Both the position numbers and the translations under genes were made by a program. A DNA stretch of 64,000 bases from Reinekea forsetii (GTDB taxonomy: Bacteria > Pseudomonadota > Gammaproteobacteria > Pseudomonadales > Natronospirillaceae). How positions within the stretch are numbered: the first letter of the stretch is position 1; each line of letters opens with the position of its first letter. The DNA lies in assembly GCF_018860385.1 (NCBI RefSeq), contig NZ_JAHKPH010000014.1:220487-284486 (forward strand), given 5' to 3'. Of this stretch, positions 23,507-32,519 are shown piece after piece. The notes under the pieces are model-generated. The model ran no database searches, was not told the DNA's origin, and saw nothing but the letters and a program-made list of their open reading frames with translations.

Positions 23507-26500
23507 TTATGGCAAGATTCGAATATTGTCCAACTGGAAATGAACGTTGTTGTGGTCTTCAACCCAGCTAGGTAGCACCTCTAATACAGTACCGACATTG
23601 CCAAAATCAATTTCGTTTTGGGCATAGTCAGCAAACACTATTTCGTTAGTTACCCAAGTATTCAATGCAGTATTTAACACGATATCACCGGTCGATAAAT
23701 TACCAGGGCTGACCATTTTACCCCACACTTCCGTTGCGCCAGCGTAGTCGAGCACCTTAATATCGAACTGCAATTTAGACAATGCGGTTAGGTTATGTGG
23801 TGTTGCAAACGGAATCGCCACGGTTGCCTTTGGTCCATCGGCAGGGTCGTGATAGCCGTATTGAATGTCCATAACTAAATCGCCACCTTGGTCTACATCG
23901 GCCACGGTTACATAGTTTGCGATGCCACTCCAATCGGTTGCGCTTTTGGCCGACCAAACACTGGGCGCATTAAACATATCGGTATTACTAAGCCCGTTTA
24001 CGTAGACATCGGTTTGCGTTGTTAACGACGGCGCAGCATCGGGTTCAAAGCTAGAGCAATCAGGATTACTGCCAGCCGTGAACGGCATCCAACGAATGTT
24101 TTCTAAACTAAGGTCCATTCCGGCATCATCGGCCCAAATGAGAAAGGGTGTATTTACATTGGTAATGTCCAAGCCCGATAAGCATTGCAATGGAATCGAA
24201 ATGTCTGTCCATTGCCCCGTGGGCAGTGCACTTAACATAGGCGCAATGTTCACTTCTCCCAAGCAAGGGTAAACGCAATGAACACTTAAATTCACGGTAC
24301 CCGATTGCGGTGCTGAATTCACTTTTACGCGGAATGAAATCGACGTTTCTGAATTAGCGTAGGCCGCCAAATTTTGGCCTTCTGCGGCGTTCGTGGTTTG
24401 CACATAAATTTGACCATTGCCAATCCATTGCGCCTTCTTAGCACTGTATTGTACGGCTCCATCTACGGTAGTTACATTGATGTCGGTGACAGCAGGATCA
24501 TCGGGTGTGGTATCGGTCGATGCCAAAGGATCGACACTGACATCAACACCGCCCCAATTACTTTGCCCGCCAATGCGTAATGCAAAATCACCTTGGGCAC
24601 TGCCACTGGTGAATAAATCTAACGGTTGGTTTGTGGTACCCGCATCAATAATATCGGGTGCGTCGCAACCAATGTCAGATTCAGTTTCATCTAACCAGTC
24701 AACGGTTACGGTATCGGTAGTGGTCAACCCATACCCTAGGGCGAACAAGGGTGTTTGTTCATCGCCTGCGTTAATGGGCACCTGGCAATCTTCAGCTGGC
24801 CATGAGTAAGACAACTTGCCCGTAAAGGGTTTATCGCCAAAGAGAACATCGGCCACGCCCTTGCCTTCAGAGCCCGGTAACCATGCACTGACAAAGGCAT
24901 CGCTGACATTCAGTTCTTTATTCATCCACAACGGACGCCCGCCAACATAAACCGTCACAATAGGCGTATTAGGGTTATTCGTCGCAACGTTGTTCAGTAA
25001 GTTACTGGCGCTAGGGTTTTGCTTTGCAAATGATAGGGTTTCGAATTTACTGATGTCACCATTGCCTTCGGCATAAGGTGTCTCACCAATCACCGCAACA
25101 ATGACATCAAAGTCACCGTTTGTCACCGAGCCAGTTTCACTGTAGGTAATAGAACCAACGCCTTCAGCAACTTCTGCGACAAAGCCATCTAAAATGGTAT
25201 CGCCATTTGGAAAGTCGAGATTAGAGTTACCTGTGCCTTGCCAGGTTAATGTCCAACCGCCGGTTTGATTTTGCATGCTGTCAGCGGATGCGCCCACAAC
25301 TAATATGTTGGCGTCTTTTGATAAGGGTAAAGTTGCATCATTATTTTTTAATAACACTAGCGACTTTTGCACAGCCTTTCGCGCTAGGGCTCGCATTTTT
25401 GGTGTGGCTAACTTGCTGTCGTTACCGGCATCTAAACGCGCGGAAGGCTTTGGTTTTTCAAACAGACCGGCCCTGAATTTAACACGCAATATTCGAGTCA
25501 CAGCATCGTCAATGCGCTCCATTGATATTAAGCCAGCATCAACATCGGCCATGGTGTTGGTGATAAAGCTTTTCCAATCATGAGGTACCATCATCATATC
25601 GATACCGGCGTTGATGGCTTGAGCGCAATGATCGTTAGTGCAGCCTTCGACTTGACCCTGGCCATTCCAGTCAGAAATCACAAAGCCATCAAATTTCATT
25701 TTTTCTTTTAGCACATGGGTTAATAGGTATTCATCGCCATGAATTTTCTCACCGTTCCAGCTGTTAAAAGACGCCATAACTGTTTGCACGCCTGCGTTTA
25801 GCGATGAGAAATAGCCTTGGCCATGAATATTAATCATGTCCTGTTCCGTTGATAAATTATCACCCTGGTCATCACCTAAGTCGGTGCCACCGTCGCCAAT
25901 AAAATGCTTGGCTGTCGCAACCACTTTGTTTTCATCAAACGAACCTTGCAGCCCTTTAACCATGGCTCGGCCATAATCGAAGACAATCTCAGGGTCTTCC
26001 GAATAACCCTCATAGGTTCGGCCCCAACGGTCATCCCTTACCACGGCTAACGTGGGTGCAAAGGTCCAATCTAGACCGGTCACGGTTACTTGCTTTGCCG
26101 TTGCAGAGCCAATCTTCTGCAATAAATGTTTATCATTGGCCGCGCCTAAACCAATGTTGTGTGGAAATATAACAGCACCAAACACATTACTATGACCGTG
26201 CACCGCATCGGTGCCCCAGATAATAGGTATCGACTCTCGGCCATCACTTGCATCCATCGATGCCTCCCAATAGGCATCGGCTAATGCTACCCAATCAGCC
26301 GCCGTAGCCGCTTTGTTGTTCTCGGGCCAAGAGCCCCCACCGTTTAAAACAGAGCCAAGGTGATAATCAATCACGTCTTGTGGCGTGGCTGAATTAATTT
26401 CCGGCTGCACCATTTGTCCAATTTTTTCGGCCAACGACATATTGGCCAGCAACGTAGAAATTTGTGCTTCGACTTCTTCATCTAACTGCACGGAGCTTTC

Positions 26501-26611
26501 TATGGCCGGCCAATCGGTATAGTCGTTTCTGTAGGTGACTTCTTCGGGCACTTTGCAAGCGCTTAAAACAAGCAGGCTCGACGCCAGTGCGAGTATCGGT
26601 TTAGAAGACAT
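23507..26611 (-). CDS. GH3 exo-beta-glucanase/glucosidase lipoprotein (ExoP-like)
   Basis: A 1034-residue secreted lipoprotein. The signal sequence ends in the lipobox LSAC (Cys at 19). The GH3 N-terminal barrel covers about 60-400 and carries the nucleophile Asp314 in 'GFVISDWNG'. It also has 'DLGDDQGDN' and 'GTDAVHGHSN'. The GH3 C-terminal domain (about 430-640) is followed by an ExoP-type galactose-binding-like domain (about 680-850) and a second carbohydrate-binding-like module at the end (about 890-1034). The architecture matches marine exo-1,3/1,4-beta-glucanases that release glucose from laminarin-type or mixed-link glucans. It is an outer-membrane-anchored polysaccharide-use enzyme. 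Confidence 0.93.
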   Translation of the reverse strand: MSSKPILALASSLLVLSACKVPEEVTYRNDYTDWPAIESSVQLDEEVEAQISTLLANMSLAEKIGQMVQPEINSATPQDVIDYHLGSVLNGGGSWPENNKAATAADWVALADAYWEASMDASDGRESIPIIWGTDAVHGHSNVFGAVIFPHNIGLGAANDKHLLQKIGSATAKQVTVTGLDWTFAPTLAVVRDDRWGRTYEGYSEDPEIVFDYGRAMVKGLQGSFDENKVVATAKHFIGDGGTDLGDDQGDNLSTEQDMINIHGQGYFSSLNAGVQTVMASFNSWNGEKIHGDEYLLTHVLKEKMKFDGFVISDWNGQGQVEGCTNDHCAQAINAGIDMMMVPHDWKSFITNTMADVDAGLISMERIDDAVTRILRVKFRAGLFEKPKPSARLDAGNDSKLATPKMRALARKAVQKSLVLLKNNDATLPLSKDANILVVGASADSMQNQTGGWTLTWQGTGNSNLDFPNGDTILDGFVAEVAEGVGSITYSETGSVTNGDFDVIVAVIGETPYAEGNGDISKFETLSFAKQNPSASNLLNNVATNNPNTPIVTVYVGGRPLWMNKELNVSDAFVSAWLPGSEGKGVADVLFGDKPFTGKLSYSWPAEDCQVPINAGDEQTPLFALGYGLTTTDTVTVDWLDETESDIGCDAPDIIDAGTTNQPLDLFTSGSAQGDFALRIGGQSNWGGVDVSVDPLASTDTTPDDPAVTDINVTTVDGAVQYSAKKAQWIGNGQIYVQTTNAAEGQNLAAYANSETSISFRVKVNSAPQSGTVNLSVHCVYPCLGEVNIAPMLSALPTGQWTDISIPLQCLSGLDITNVNTPFLIWADDAGMDLSLENIRWMPFTAGSNPDCSSFEPDAAPSLTTQTDVYVNGLSNTDMFNAPSVWSAKSATDWSGIANYVTVADVDQGGDLVMDIQYGYHDPADGPKATVAIPFATPHNLTALSKLQFDIKVLDYAGATEVWGKMVSPGNLSTGDIVLNTALNTWVTNEIVFADYAQNEIDFGNVGTVLEVLPSWVEDHNNVHFQLDNIRILP

Positions 26612-26728
26612 AGGATTCTCTTATTATTGTTTATTTGAATCGATGACTCTATGCCCTTTAAAAAATAAGCAACACAATCGAGTAGTTTCCGTCAATAGAT
26701 GTGGAGGATTGGTGCATAGCATTCAGGT

Positions 26729-26763
26729 GTTTAACAGACGGCGTTTTGTACCGCCTGTTAAAC
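26729..26763. repeat. Inverted repeat between rimK-like and GH3 genes
   Basis: GTTTAACAG-A-CGG is mirrored by CCG-C-CTGTTAAAC around a 9-base loop (12 of 13 pairs). It lies 12 bases after the RimK-like stop. No T run follows, so it may be a transcript end, an operator or an mRNA-stabilising hairpin. Confidence 0.5.
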
Positions 26764-26775
26764 AGAGAAATGAGA

Positions 26776-27990
26776 TTACTCTGGAGTTTCTGACTGTTCC
26801 TCTGATGCTATCTCAGAATCCAATTTTTTTAGATCAGGCTTACGATTATCTCTAGCCGATTTAGGCACTAAGGTTTTCATCGATGCCATTTTTCCAAAAC
26901 ATAAAAGCTTATCTCCAGGTTCGAGCACACGGGAGTATTTAGGGTTAGGAATGACTTTATCGCCTCGATAAAGGGTAAGCACATTTACATCTAGTTCGGG
27001 TAAGCCCGATTCGGTAATGGTTTGCCCAACAAAGTTAGCTTCCGGTGGAATGTAGATTTCAGCAATGCCGTAGCCTTTGCTCACCGTTAGGCGCTGGCGT
27101 ATATCAATTTCTGGGAAATCAACTTGAGCAGCGATGTAATCAATAATTGCGCCGGCAATATCTAACCCGGTACAAGTTTCAATGCCTTCTAAGCCTGGCG
27201 ATGAATTAACTTCCATAATTTGTGGGCCGTCTTTGCCTTCTAGCATATCCACACCCGCGACTTGCAACCCTAATATTTGCGCGGCTCTTACGGCGGTTTC
27301 TTTATAGGCATCACTGAGTTCAACAACCTCTGCAACACCGCCTCGGTGAACATTACTGCGAAACTCTTGACCTTGCGCGACTCGTCGCATAGCTGCGACA
27401 ACACGATCACCTACGACTAATGCTCGTATGTCCTTCCCTTTACTCTCTGACACAAATTTCTGCACCAAGACGTTTTGCTTCTGACTTTGCAGCAATTCAA
27501 TGATGCCTTCTGCGGCTTTTGTCGATTCGGCCAGCAATACACCTATTCCTTGAGTCCCTTCAATTAGTTTAATAACAACGGGTGCATTGCCCACTCGCTC
27601 AATAGCTGGCAATACATCTTTTTTATCGCGTACGAAATTGGTTTTAGGAATACCTAGATGATGGCGACTCAGAATTTGTAAGCTTCGCAACTTATCACGA
27701 GAATTCAAAATGCCATGCGCCGTATTGGCACAATAGACATCCATCTCTTGAAACTGACGCACAACCGCTGTTCCATAATAAGTGATCGACGCGCCCACGC
27801 GAGGAAGTACGGCATCGTATTCACTTAATTGTTTTTGTTTGTAATAAAGACTCGGGGAGCCGCGTTCGAGGTCAATAGCAAACTTCAACGTATTCAATAC
27901 TTTAACGTCATGTCCGCGTACTTCAGCGGCTTCTTTGAGCCGCTTAGTGCTGTAAGAATTGGGTCCGCAGGAAAGAATGGCAAGTTTCAT
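26776..27990 (-). CDS. RimK-family ATP-grasp ligase fused to an RCK_C (TrkA-C) domain
   Basis: A 404-residue protein. Residues 1-300 are a complete RimK ATP-grasp ligase, beginning MKLAILSCGPNSYSTKRL. Landmarks are 'VVIKLIEGTQGIGVLLAE', 'VQKFVSESKGKDIRALVVG' and 'IMEVNSSPGLEGIE'. RimK adds glutamates to the C-terminus of ribosomal protein S6. Unlike E. coli RimK (300 residues), it has about 100 extra residues resembling an RCK_C ligand-binding domain ('FVGQTITESGLPELDVNVL' and 'VLEPGDKLLCFG'), the type found on K+ channels and transporters. The fusion suggests regulation by a small ligand such as a nucleotide, which is inference. The start codon follows GGAAGG. Confidence 0.88.
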   Translation of the reverse strand: MKLAILSCGPNSYSTKRLKEAAEVRGHDVKVLNTLKFAIDLERGSPSLYYKQKQLSEYDAVLPRVGASITYYGTAVVRQFQEMDVYCANTAHGILNSRDKLRSLQILSRHHLGIPKTNFVRDKKDVLPAIERVGNAPVVIKLIEGTQGIGVLLAESTKAAEGIIELLQSQKQNVLVQKFVSESKGKDIRALVVGDRVVAAMRRVAQGQEFRSNVHRGGVAEVVELSDAYKETAVRAAQILGLQVAGVDMLEGKDGPQIMEVNSSPGLEGIETCTGLDIAGAIIDYIAAQVDFPEIDIRQRLTVSKGYGIAEIYIPPEANFVGQTITESGLPELDVNVLTLYRGDKVIPNPKYSRVLEPGDKLLCFGKMASMKTLVPKSARDNRKPDLKKLDSEIASEEQSETPE

Positions 27991-28126
27991 GGTTGGTACC
28001 TTCCGATATGAAGCTAGTGTTCATTTAACATAGCACTCTACTCTTTAAACCGATATTTTTATTTTTCGGTTGTAGACTTTAATTCGATTACCTCTACCAA
28101 AGCGGTTCATTGGAAACTCTGAGGAT

Positions 28127-28145
28127 CGGTAGGCAGTGCCTACCG
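28127..28145. repeat. Perfect 9-bp palindrome in the ribN-rimK spacer
   Basis: CGGTAGGCA-G-TGCCTACCG. It lies between the stop of ribN and the start of the RimK-like gene. It may be an operator or a weak hairpin; the rest of this 228-base spacer shows nothing clear. Confidence 0.5.
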
Positions 28146-28218
28146 TGAGTATATTTAGGCATAAACGGGAAGGGCGCTATGCCTATTTGATATGCGCTAT
28201 TGATCTATTGGTTGTGAA

Positions 28219-29160
28219 TTAAAGTTGGCTCATAGCTCGACTCGATGGCTGCACTTCCAATTCAATTTTTGGCTCTCGGGTGACCATGAGCGACCCTAAA
28301 ATTAACACTGCACCGCCAGCAATTTGGTGCCAAGTTAACGGGATATCTAAGATAAGCCAGTTAATAAGAACCGCCGCTACAGGGAAGAACAATTCACCAA
28401 TGGTGCCGTAGCGTGCCGGTATTCTTTTTAAACCTTGATAGTAAAGCCACATGCCCAGCAAACCTGACATAGCCACCATTAAGGTGAGTTTGGGTAAAGA
28501 CCCAACGCTGAGTATAAAGCTTTCTTGATAAGCCACCATTAAAATGAGCAAGGTTACAAAGCCTAATGAAAACCGGCCGGTCATAATTTGGTGGCTTTGG
28601 TAACCCATTAAGGTGAGCTTGCGACCAAACACGGTGCTGCTGCCCCAAACAAATACGGCAATTAAAGCAGAGCCCGTAGCGAGCAATACTTTTTGCAATG
28701 CTGGGTCATAAAACCATTGGCTGGTTTTTAATAAGGCGTTTATATCGGGCAGAATCATCAAAATTGAGCCCGCTAAACTTACCGCAGCCCACAAGGCAAA
28801 ACGCTTGCGTAATGGCTCGCCCAACAAAAACGCCGCCATGGCGATGGCCACTACAGGCTGCAGCTTTTGCAACAAAATGACCAAGGTTGGGTTCATCATA
28901 GTAAAGGCTTTAGTAAACGCTAAAGTGCCAACCGCTGAGCCTAAAATGCCTATAAAGAGAAACGGAATGAGCGCTTCTTTTTTAAACATGAATTTAGTTC
29001 GCCGGTTTATCAGCGTAATGCCAATGAGCGCGATCACTAACAATAAGTGCTCGTAGAATACAATCAGTAAGGTCGAATTAGATTCGAGTAGAGGGTAACG
29101 AATTAACGTATCGGCTGCCCATAATGTTGCGGCGAGCATGATTAACAGAATACCTGTCAC
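28219..29160 (-). CDS. ribN: EamA-family riboflavin importer, RibN-like
   Basis: A 313-residue inner-membrane protein with about ten hydrophobic segments and two EamA repeats. GTG start with a strong AAAGGAAAA ribosome binding site 6 bases before it. The assignment as riboflavin transporter rests mainly on the FMN riboswitch directly upstream, because RibN proteins are EamA members controlled by this riboswitch in several proteobacteria. The family fold alone would not specify the substrate. Confidence 0.82.
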   Translation of the reverse strand: MTGILLIMLAATLWAADTLIRYPLLESNSTLLIVFYEHLLLVIALIGITLINRRTKFMFKKEALIPFLFIGILGSAVGTLAFTKAFTMMNPTLVILLQKLQPVVAIAMAAFLLGEPLRKRFALWAAVSLAGSILMILPDINALLKTSQWFYDPALQKVLLATGSALIAVFVWGSSTVFGRKLTLMGYQSHQIMTGRFSLGFVTLLILMVAYQESFILSVGSLPKLTLMVAMSGLLGMWLYYQGLKRIPARYGTIGELFFPVAAVLINWLILDIPLTWHQIAGGAVLILGSLMVTREPKIELEVQPSSRAMSQL

Positions 29161-29260
29161 GTTGTTTTCCTTTTGGAAGTGTTAACGTAAACAGGGCACA
29201 GAAAAGCAAAAGCACCAGCCACCACGCAGCCAAAAAGGCGCATTGATAGCCAATACTTAG

Positions 29261-29402
29261 CAACTTCTCTTTATCCGGACTGTAACCGTCGGCTCTGGAG
29301 TTTCACCAGATCTGCTTGACCTTACAAAAGAATGTAAGCGCTCGTGGGCTTTGGCCTAAACCATTTACCACCGGTGGGGAATTTCGCCCCGCCCTGAAGT
29401 TG
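29261..29402 (-). ncRNA. FMN riboswitch (RFN element)
   Basis: On the minus strand the conserved core is complete: 'AGGGCGGGGCGAAATTCCCC', 'ACCGGTGGTAA', 'GCCCACGAGCG', 'CAGATCTGGTGAAACTCCAG', then 'AGCCGACGGTTACAGTCCGG'. The closing stem P1 pairs CAACTTC with GAAGTTG. It binds flavin mononucleotide and would shut off ribN when FMN is plentiful. About 100 bases separate it from the ribN start, enough for an expression platform. Confidence 0.96.
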
Positions 29403-29474
29403 TGCACCAAGGTGCGCCGCACACAATACGGATTTTCAACAAAATGGCAATTAAAACGAGCGTTTAAATGAACC

Positions 29475-30998
29475 TTAGGGCTTAAATTCTATCGGCGGTA
29501 ACGATTCTGGCGCGGCTTCAATCTCTGGCTCAGGTGCAGTAGCGCCAAACTCGACCTTTGCCGGCGGTATCTTGGGTGTTGATACTGGTTGCGCATCAAA
29601 CACCGCTTTACCTGCCGGTCGCGCGGCCTCCTTCGGAGCTTTAGCGGGCATGCGTTGTTTAAGTTTTTCCAACAGAAAACCACACTTTTTAGCCATAGCG
29701 TCTTGACCAAGTGCTTGCAAAGCTTCTGTCAGTAATTGATACGCCGGTACAATGTTTACATAATTCAAGTCATCAACATGCAAGCCGTTAATCATCCAAA
29801 CCACAGCTTTAAAATTACTTTGCTGCTCACAACTTACCGCCAACTGATAACGCAATTCGCTCGACTGCGGTTTGTATTTTGGCAATACCAGGCTAAGTCT
29901 GCGGTACTGTGAATACAGTCGATTCATTTGAACTTCGCGGGCTAAATTCATAAAATAGATGTCGGCGTAGGTGGCTAACGCCTTTTGTTGTTTCAATAAC
30001 AATAATAAATCGAAATACTTTTCGGCCAGTTTCTTATTGGTTGGAAAAGTAGCGGCGCCCTCTTTTAACAAACCTAGGCTGCGCGCATAGTCACCTTCTT
30101 TTAAAAACACACCCACTTTTGCCAGAAGAGTATCTTCAGGGTTGCGCTCGTGGTCGTAACCGGTAATATCGTTACCCGATGTAAAGCCTAAACGATCTTG
30201 GTATTGATATAGCATGTAACCCATAATATGAAACATCACTAGGGTGTAATAGTTCGCCACGATTGACTGAAACACCGAAGATACCGCCGCAAAATCGTTG
30301 CCGATAATGGCTGAAATAACACTCACAGAAGACGTCATCACCAGTAACAACCCAAGCAATACCGCATAAGGGAACCCAACTTTAGCCATAAGGTTAACAA
30401 ACATAACTGGGTTGAGTGATTGAATAATACTGCCGGTATGCGCAAAGCAAATGAGAATCGCCGGTAAGCCAACGATAAAGAGAAACCCTAATAAGTTGAC
30501 AGCAACCTGGCCAACTTGCAAAGCCGTCACGATTAGAATCCCGACCATGAGTATAATCATTAAGATCATTTTAAAGGATAAACCTAACCCGCCAGCAACA
30601 GCATCGACAGCAGTAGGTGGCTCAAAGTCACCATCGGAAGAAAGCGTCATGGCCATAAAACTGTAATTTAACATAGCTCCGTAAAGTGCAAGCGTAATGA
30701 TAAATAACGTTAAAGCACCGAAGGGTAAGCTAGAAACTACGGCCATACTAACCGAAACCCCAACAATCATCATGAGTGCTTCAGAGTTAAGCGGGTATTT
30801 AAATGCTTGCTCAATACGTCGCCAAAACGGTTCAACGTTGTCACTGTTTGCGACCGACTCTAAAAGTTCACTGCATCGAATGCAACGTGGTTGACCATGG
30901 CTACTGGAGTTATCAACACACTCACTGCAGGTATCTTGTTCACAGCTATTGCAATGAAACGATGTAGGAACAAGCGGATGGTACTTACAGGTGTCCAT
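29475..30998 (-). CDS. Zinc-finger/multi-pass membrane/TPR-like protein, partner of rhomboid
   Basis: A 507-residue protein. I start it at the ATG at 30998, six bases after AGGAGG; an in-frame GTG is 6 bases earlier. A B-box-like zinc site opens the protein (CKYHPLVPTSFHCNSC, then C..C and CIRC). About five to six membrane segments of a Yip1-like block follow (residues 75-275), then a helical tetratricopeptide-like region (about 300-460) and a Pro-rich tail. It overlaps the upstream rhomboid gene by 14 bases. The same pairing and the shared helical repeat-like tails suggest a common membrane complex. No enzymatic motif is visible. Confidence 0.75.
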   Translation of the reverse strand: MDTCKYHPLVPTSFHCNSCEQDTCSECVDNSSSHGQPRCIRCSELLESVANSDNVEPFWRRIEQAFKYPLNSEALMMIVGVSVSMAVVSSLPFGALTLFIITLALYGAMLNYSFMAMTLSSDGDFEPPTAVDAVAGGLGLSFKMILMIILMVGILIVTALQVGQVAVNLLGFLFIVGLPAILICFAHTGSIIQSLNPVMFVNLMAKVGFPYAVLLGLLLVMTSSVSVISAIIGNDFAAVSSVFQSIVANYYTLVMFHIMGYMLYQYQDRLGFTSGNDITGYDHERNPEDTLLAKVGVFLKEGDYARSLGLLKEGAATFPTNKKLAEKYFDLLLLLKQQKALATYADIYFMNLAREVQMNRLYSQYRRLSLVLPKYKPQSSELRYQLAVSCEQQSNFKAVVWMINGLHVDDLNYVNIVPAYQLLTEALQALGQDAMAKKCGFLLEKLKQRMPAKAPKEAARPAGKAVFDAQPVSTPKIPPAKVEFGATAPEPEIEAAPESLPPIEFKP

Positions 30999-32427
30999 GC
31001 GCACCCTCCTGCGTTAATGATTGATAACGTTCTTTAAATAAACTTAAATTGTGGTGATCATGTTCCTGTGCAAACACTTCCATGAGTTTTTGCGTCAGCA
31101 GTTTTAAATCGGCGGGCCGAGTTTCAAGTTGGAACAATCGCTCGTGTATCGATTTTGCCGCGACCGAATTATTAGGCGTAAGTAATTTTAATCCTAACTT
31201 TAGAAGCTCATCGGGCGCTAACGTTGCGTATTGCTCGCCCGTTGTTTGCCAAACCTGCGCAAGCTCTTTTTTCTGTTCGATCGATAAATTAGACAGTGTT
31301 AAAAATTCATTCAGCTCTCGGCTAAAGGTTCTATTGCGCACTACTCGGTTTAGGTTGTAGCGAATATTAGCCAGTTCATAATCGAGCCCTTCGGCTTGAA
31401 TTAACTGATTAAGTTGCGTAAGTGCAGAATCAAAACGAAGCGCATCGATAGCTGAGTAAATTTTGGCTAAGGCTTTTTGCCGGGGTGAAAAATCTTGATC
31501 TTCGTCTAGGTAGCTCTGATCTAATAACTTTGGTGAAAGTATCAATGCTACGCCAATTAAGATAGCGCCGGCCACAAACCCTCCCGCATGCGCCATAAAA
31601 GCAACGTTTGAGTCAATTGCGGTCATGTATGAGTATATTTCTTTGCCAATATAAAATGGCAGAATCAGCAAAGCTGGCGCTCTAAAATAACCCACAAAAA
31701 ACAAAATCCAATAGAAAAATTCTATTTTCTTAAATCGGAAGACCGCTAAGTACATAGCCATTACACCAGAAATTGCGCCAGAAGCACCCACTAAGGGCAC
31801 CCCGCTGTCGAGATGAGTCGCTACTTGCGCTAATCCGGCAAATACACCGCCTACTAAGTAAAAAACTAAAAATCTTAGATGACCAATCGCGGCTTCTACG
31901 GCATAGCCGAAGATAAACAAAAACACCATATTGCCGAGTAAGTGGCTAACGCTACCGTGTAGAAACTGATGTGACAATAAATCAGATACTGAAACATCGT
32001 TGGAGATTAGCCCGCCGGAGAAAGAGCTAATTGACGAAAACTGATCTTGAATTTCTTGCCTTGGTCGACGCCATTCATTGTAAAAGCTGAGTTCAAATTC
32101 AGATTTTGCGTACCGTTGTAAATGGCTATAAAACTCAGTGTGCATCAGAATGCTGGCAGCAACATTCACGAGCTGTTCATCGTAGTAAAACTGTTCAACA
32201 CGTTCTAATGTAACTTTGTCTTCTTCGGCTTTAAGGTAGTCAACAAAAATGGGGTATTCTTGCTCAAGAAAATTACGCTCCATGTAGCTTTCAATCGCTC
32301 GGCCTGCCTTTTCGTTATCACCTGACTGATAGGTAAAATAAATGAATACATTTAATAAAATGAGCGCAATGAGCACGAACGGCGCACGAGACATTTCGAG
32401 CCGTTTTTCGGTGGGGAAGATAATCAT
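30985..32427 (-). CDS. Rhomboid-family intramembrane serine protease
   Basis: A 480-residue protein. The ATG at 32427 is preferred because AAGGAAAC lies 8 bases before it. Catalytic Ser216 lies in 'VGASGAISG' and His280 in 'AHAGGFVAG', with the oxyanion-side His-Asn in 'HGSVSHLLGNM'. One membrane helix precedes a large periplasmic-type loop (residues about 35-140), and a helical tail of about 170 residues follows the core. Rhomboids cleave single-pass membrane proteins in the bilayer. The substrate is unknown; the co-encoded zinc-finger membrane protein is the obvious candidate partner. Confidence 0.92.
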   Translation of the reverse strand: MIIFPTEKRLEMSRAPFVLIALILLNVFIYFTYQSGDNEKAGRAIESYMERNFLEQEYPIFVDYLKAEEDKVTLERVEQFYYDEQLVNVAASILMHTEFYSHLQRYAKSEFELSFYNEWRRPRQEIQDQFSSISSFSGGLISNDVSVSDLLSHQFLHGSVSHLLGNMVFLFIFGYAVEAAIGHLRFLVFYLVGGVFAGLAQVATHLDSGVPLVGASGAISGVMAMYLAVFRFKKIEFFYWILFFVGYFRAPALLILPFYIGKEIYSYMTAIDSNVAFMAHAGGFVAGAILIGVALILSPKLLDQSYLDEDQDFSPRQKALAKIYSAIDALRFDSALTQLNQLIQAEGLDYELANIRYNLNRVVRNRTFSRELNEFLTLSNLSIEQKKELAQVWQTTGEQYATLAPDELLKLGLKLLTPNNSVAAKSIHERLFQLETRPADLKLLTQKLMEVFAQEHDHHNLSLFKERYQSLTQEGAHGHL

Positions 32428-32519
32428 GATTTGTTTCCTTACAATCAACTTGTAAGGTTAACAAAATTTTTCAGGCAATTCCTAGCGATATCAACTTTTT
32501 TTAATATTTTTTCGTGCTT

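Noticed and set aside
29078-29263. 61-codon minus-strand ORF between the FMN riboswitch and ribN, hydrophobic N-terminus
   Set aside because: TTG start inside the riboswitch stem, no proper ribosome binding site, and it overlaps the ribN start in another frame. Not accepted as a leader peptide.
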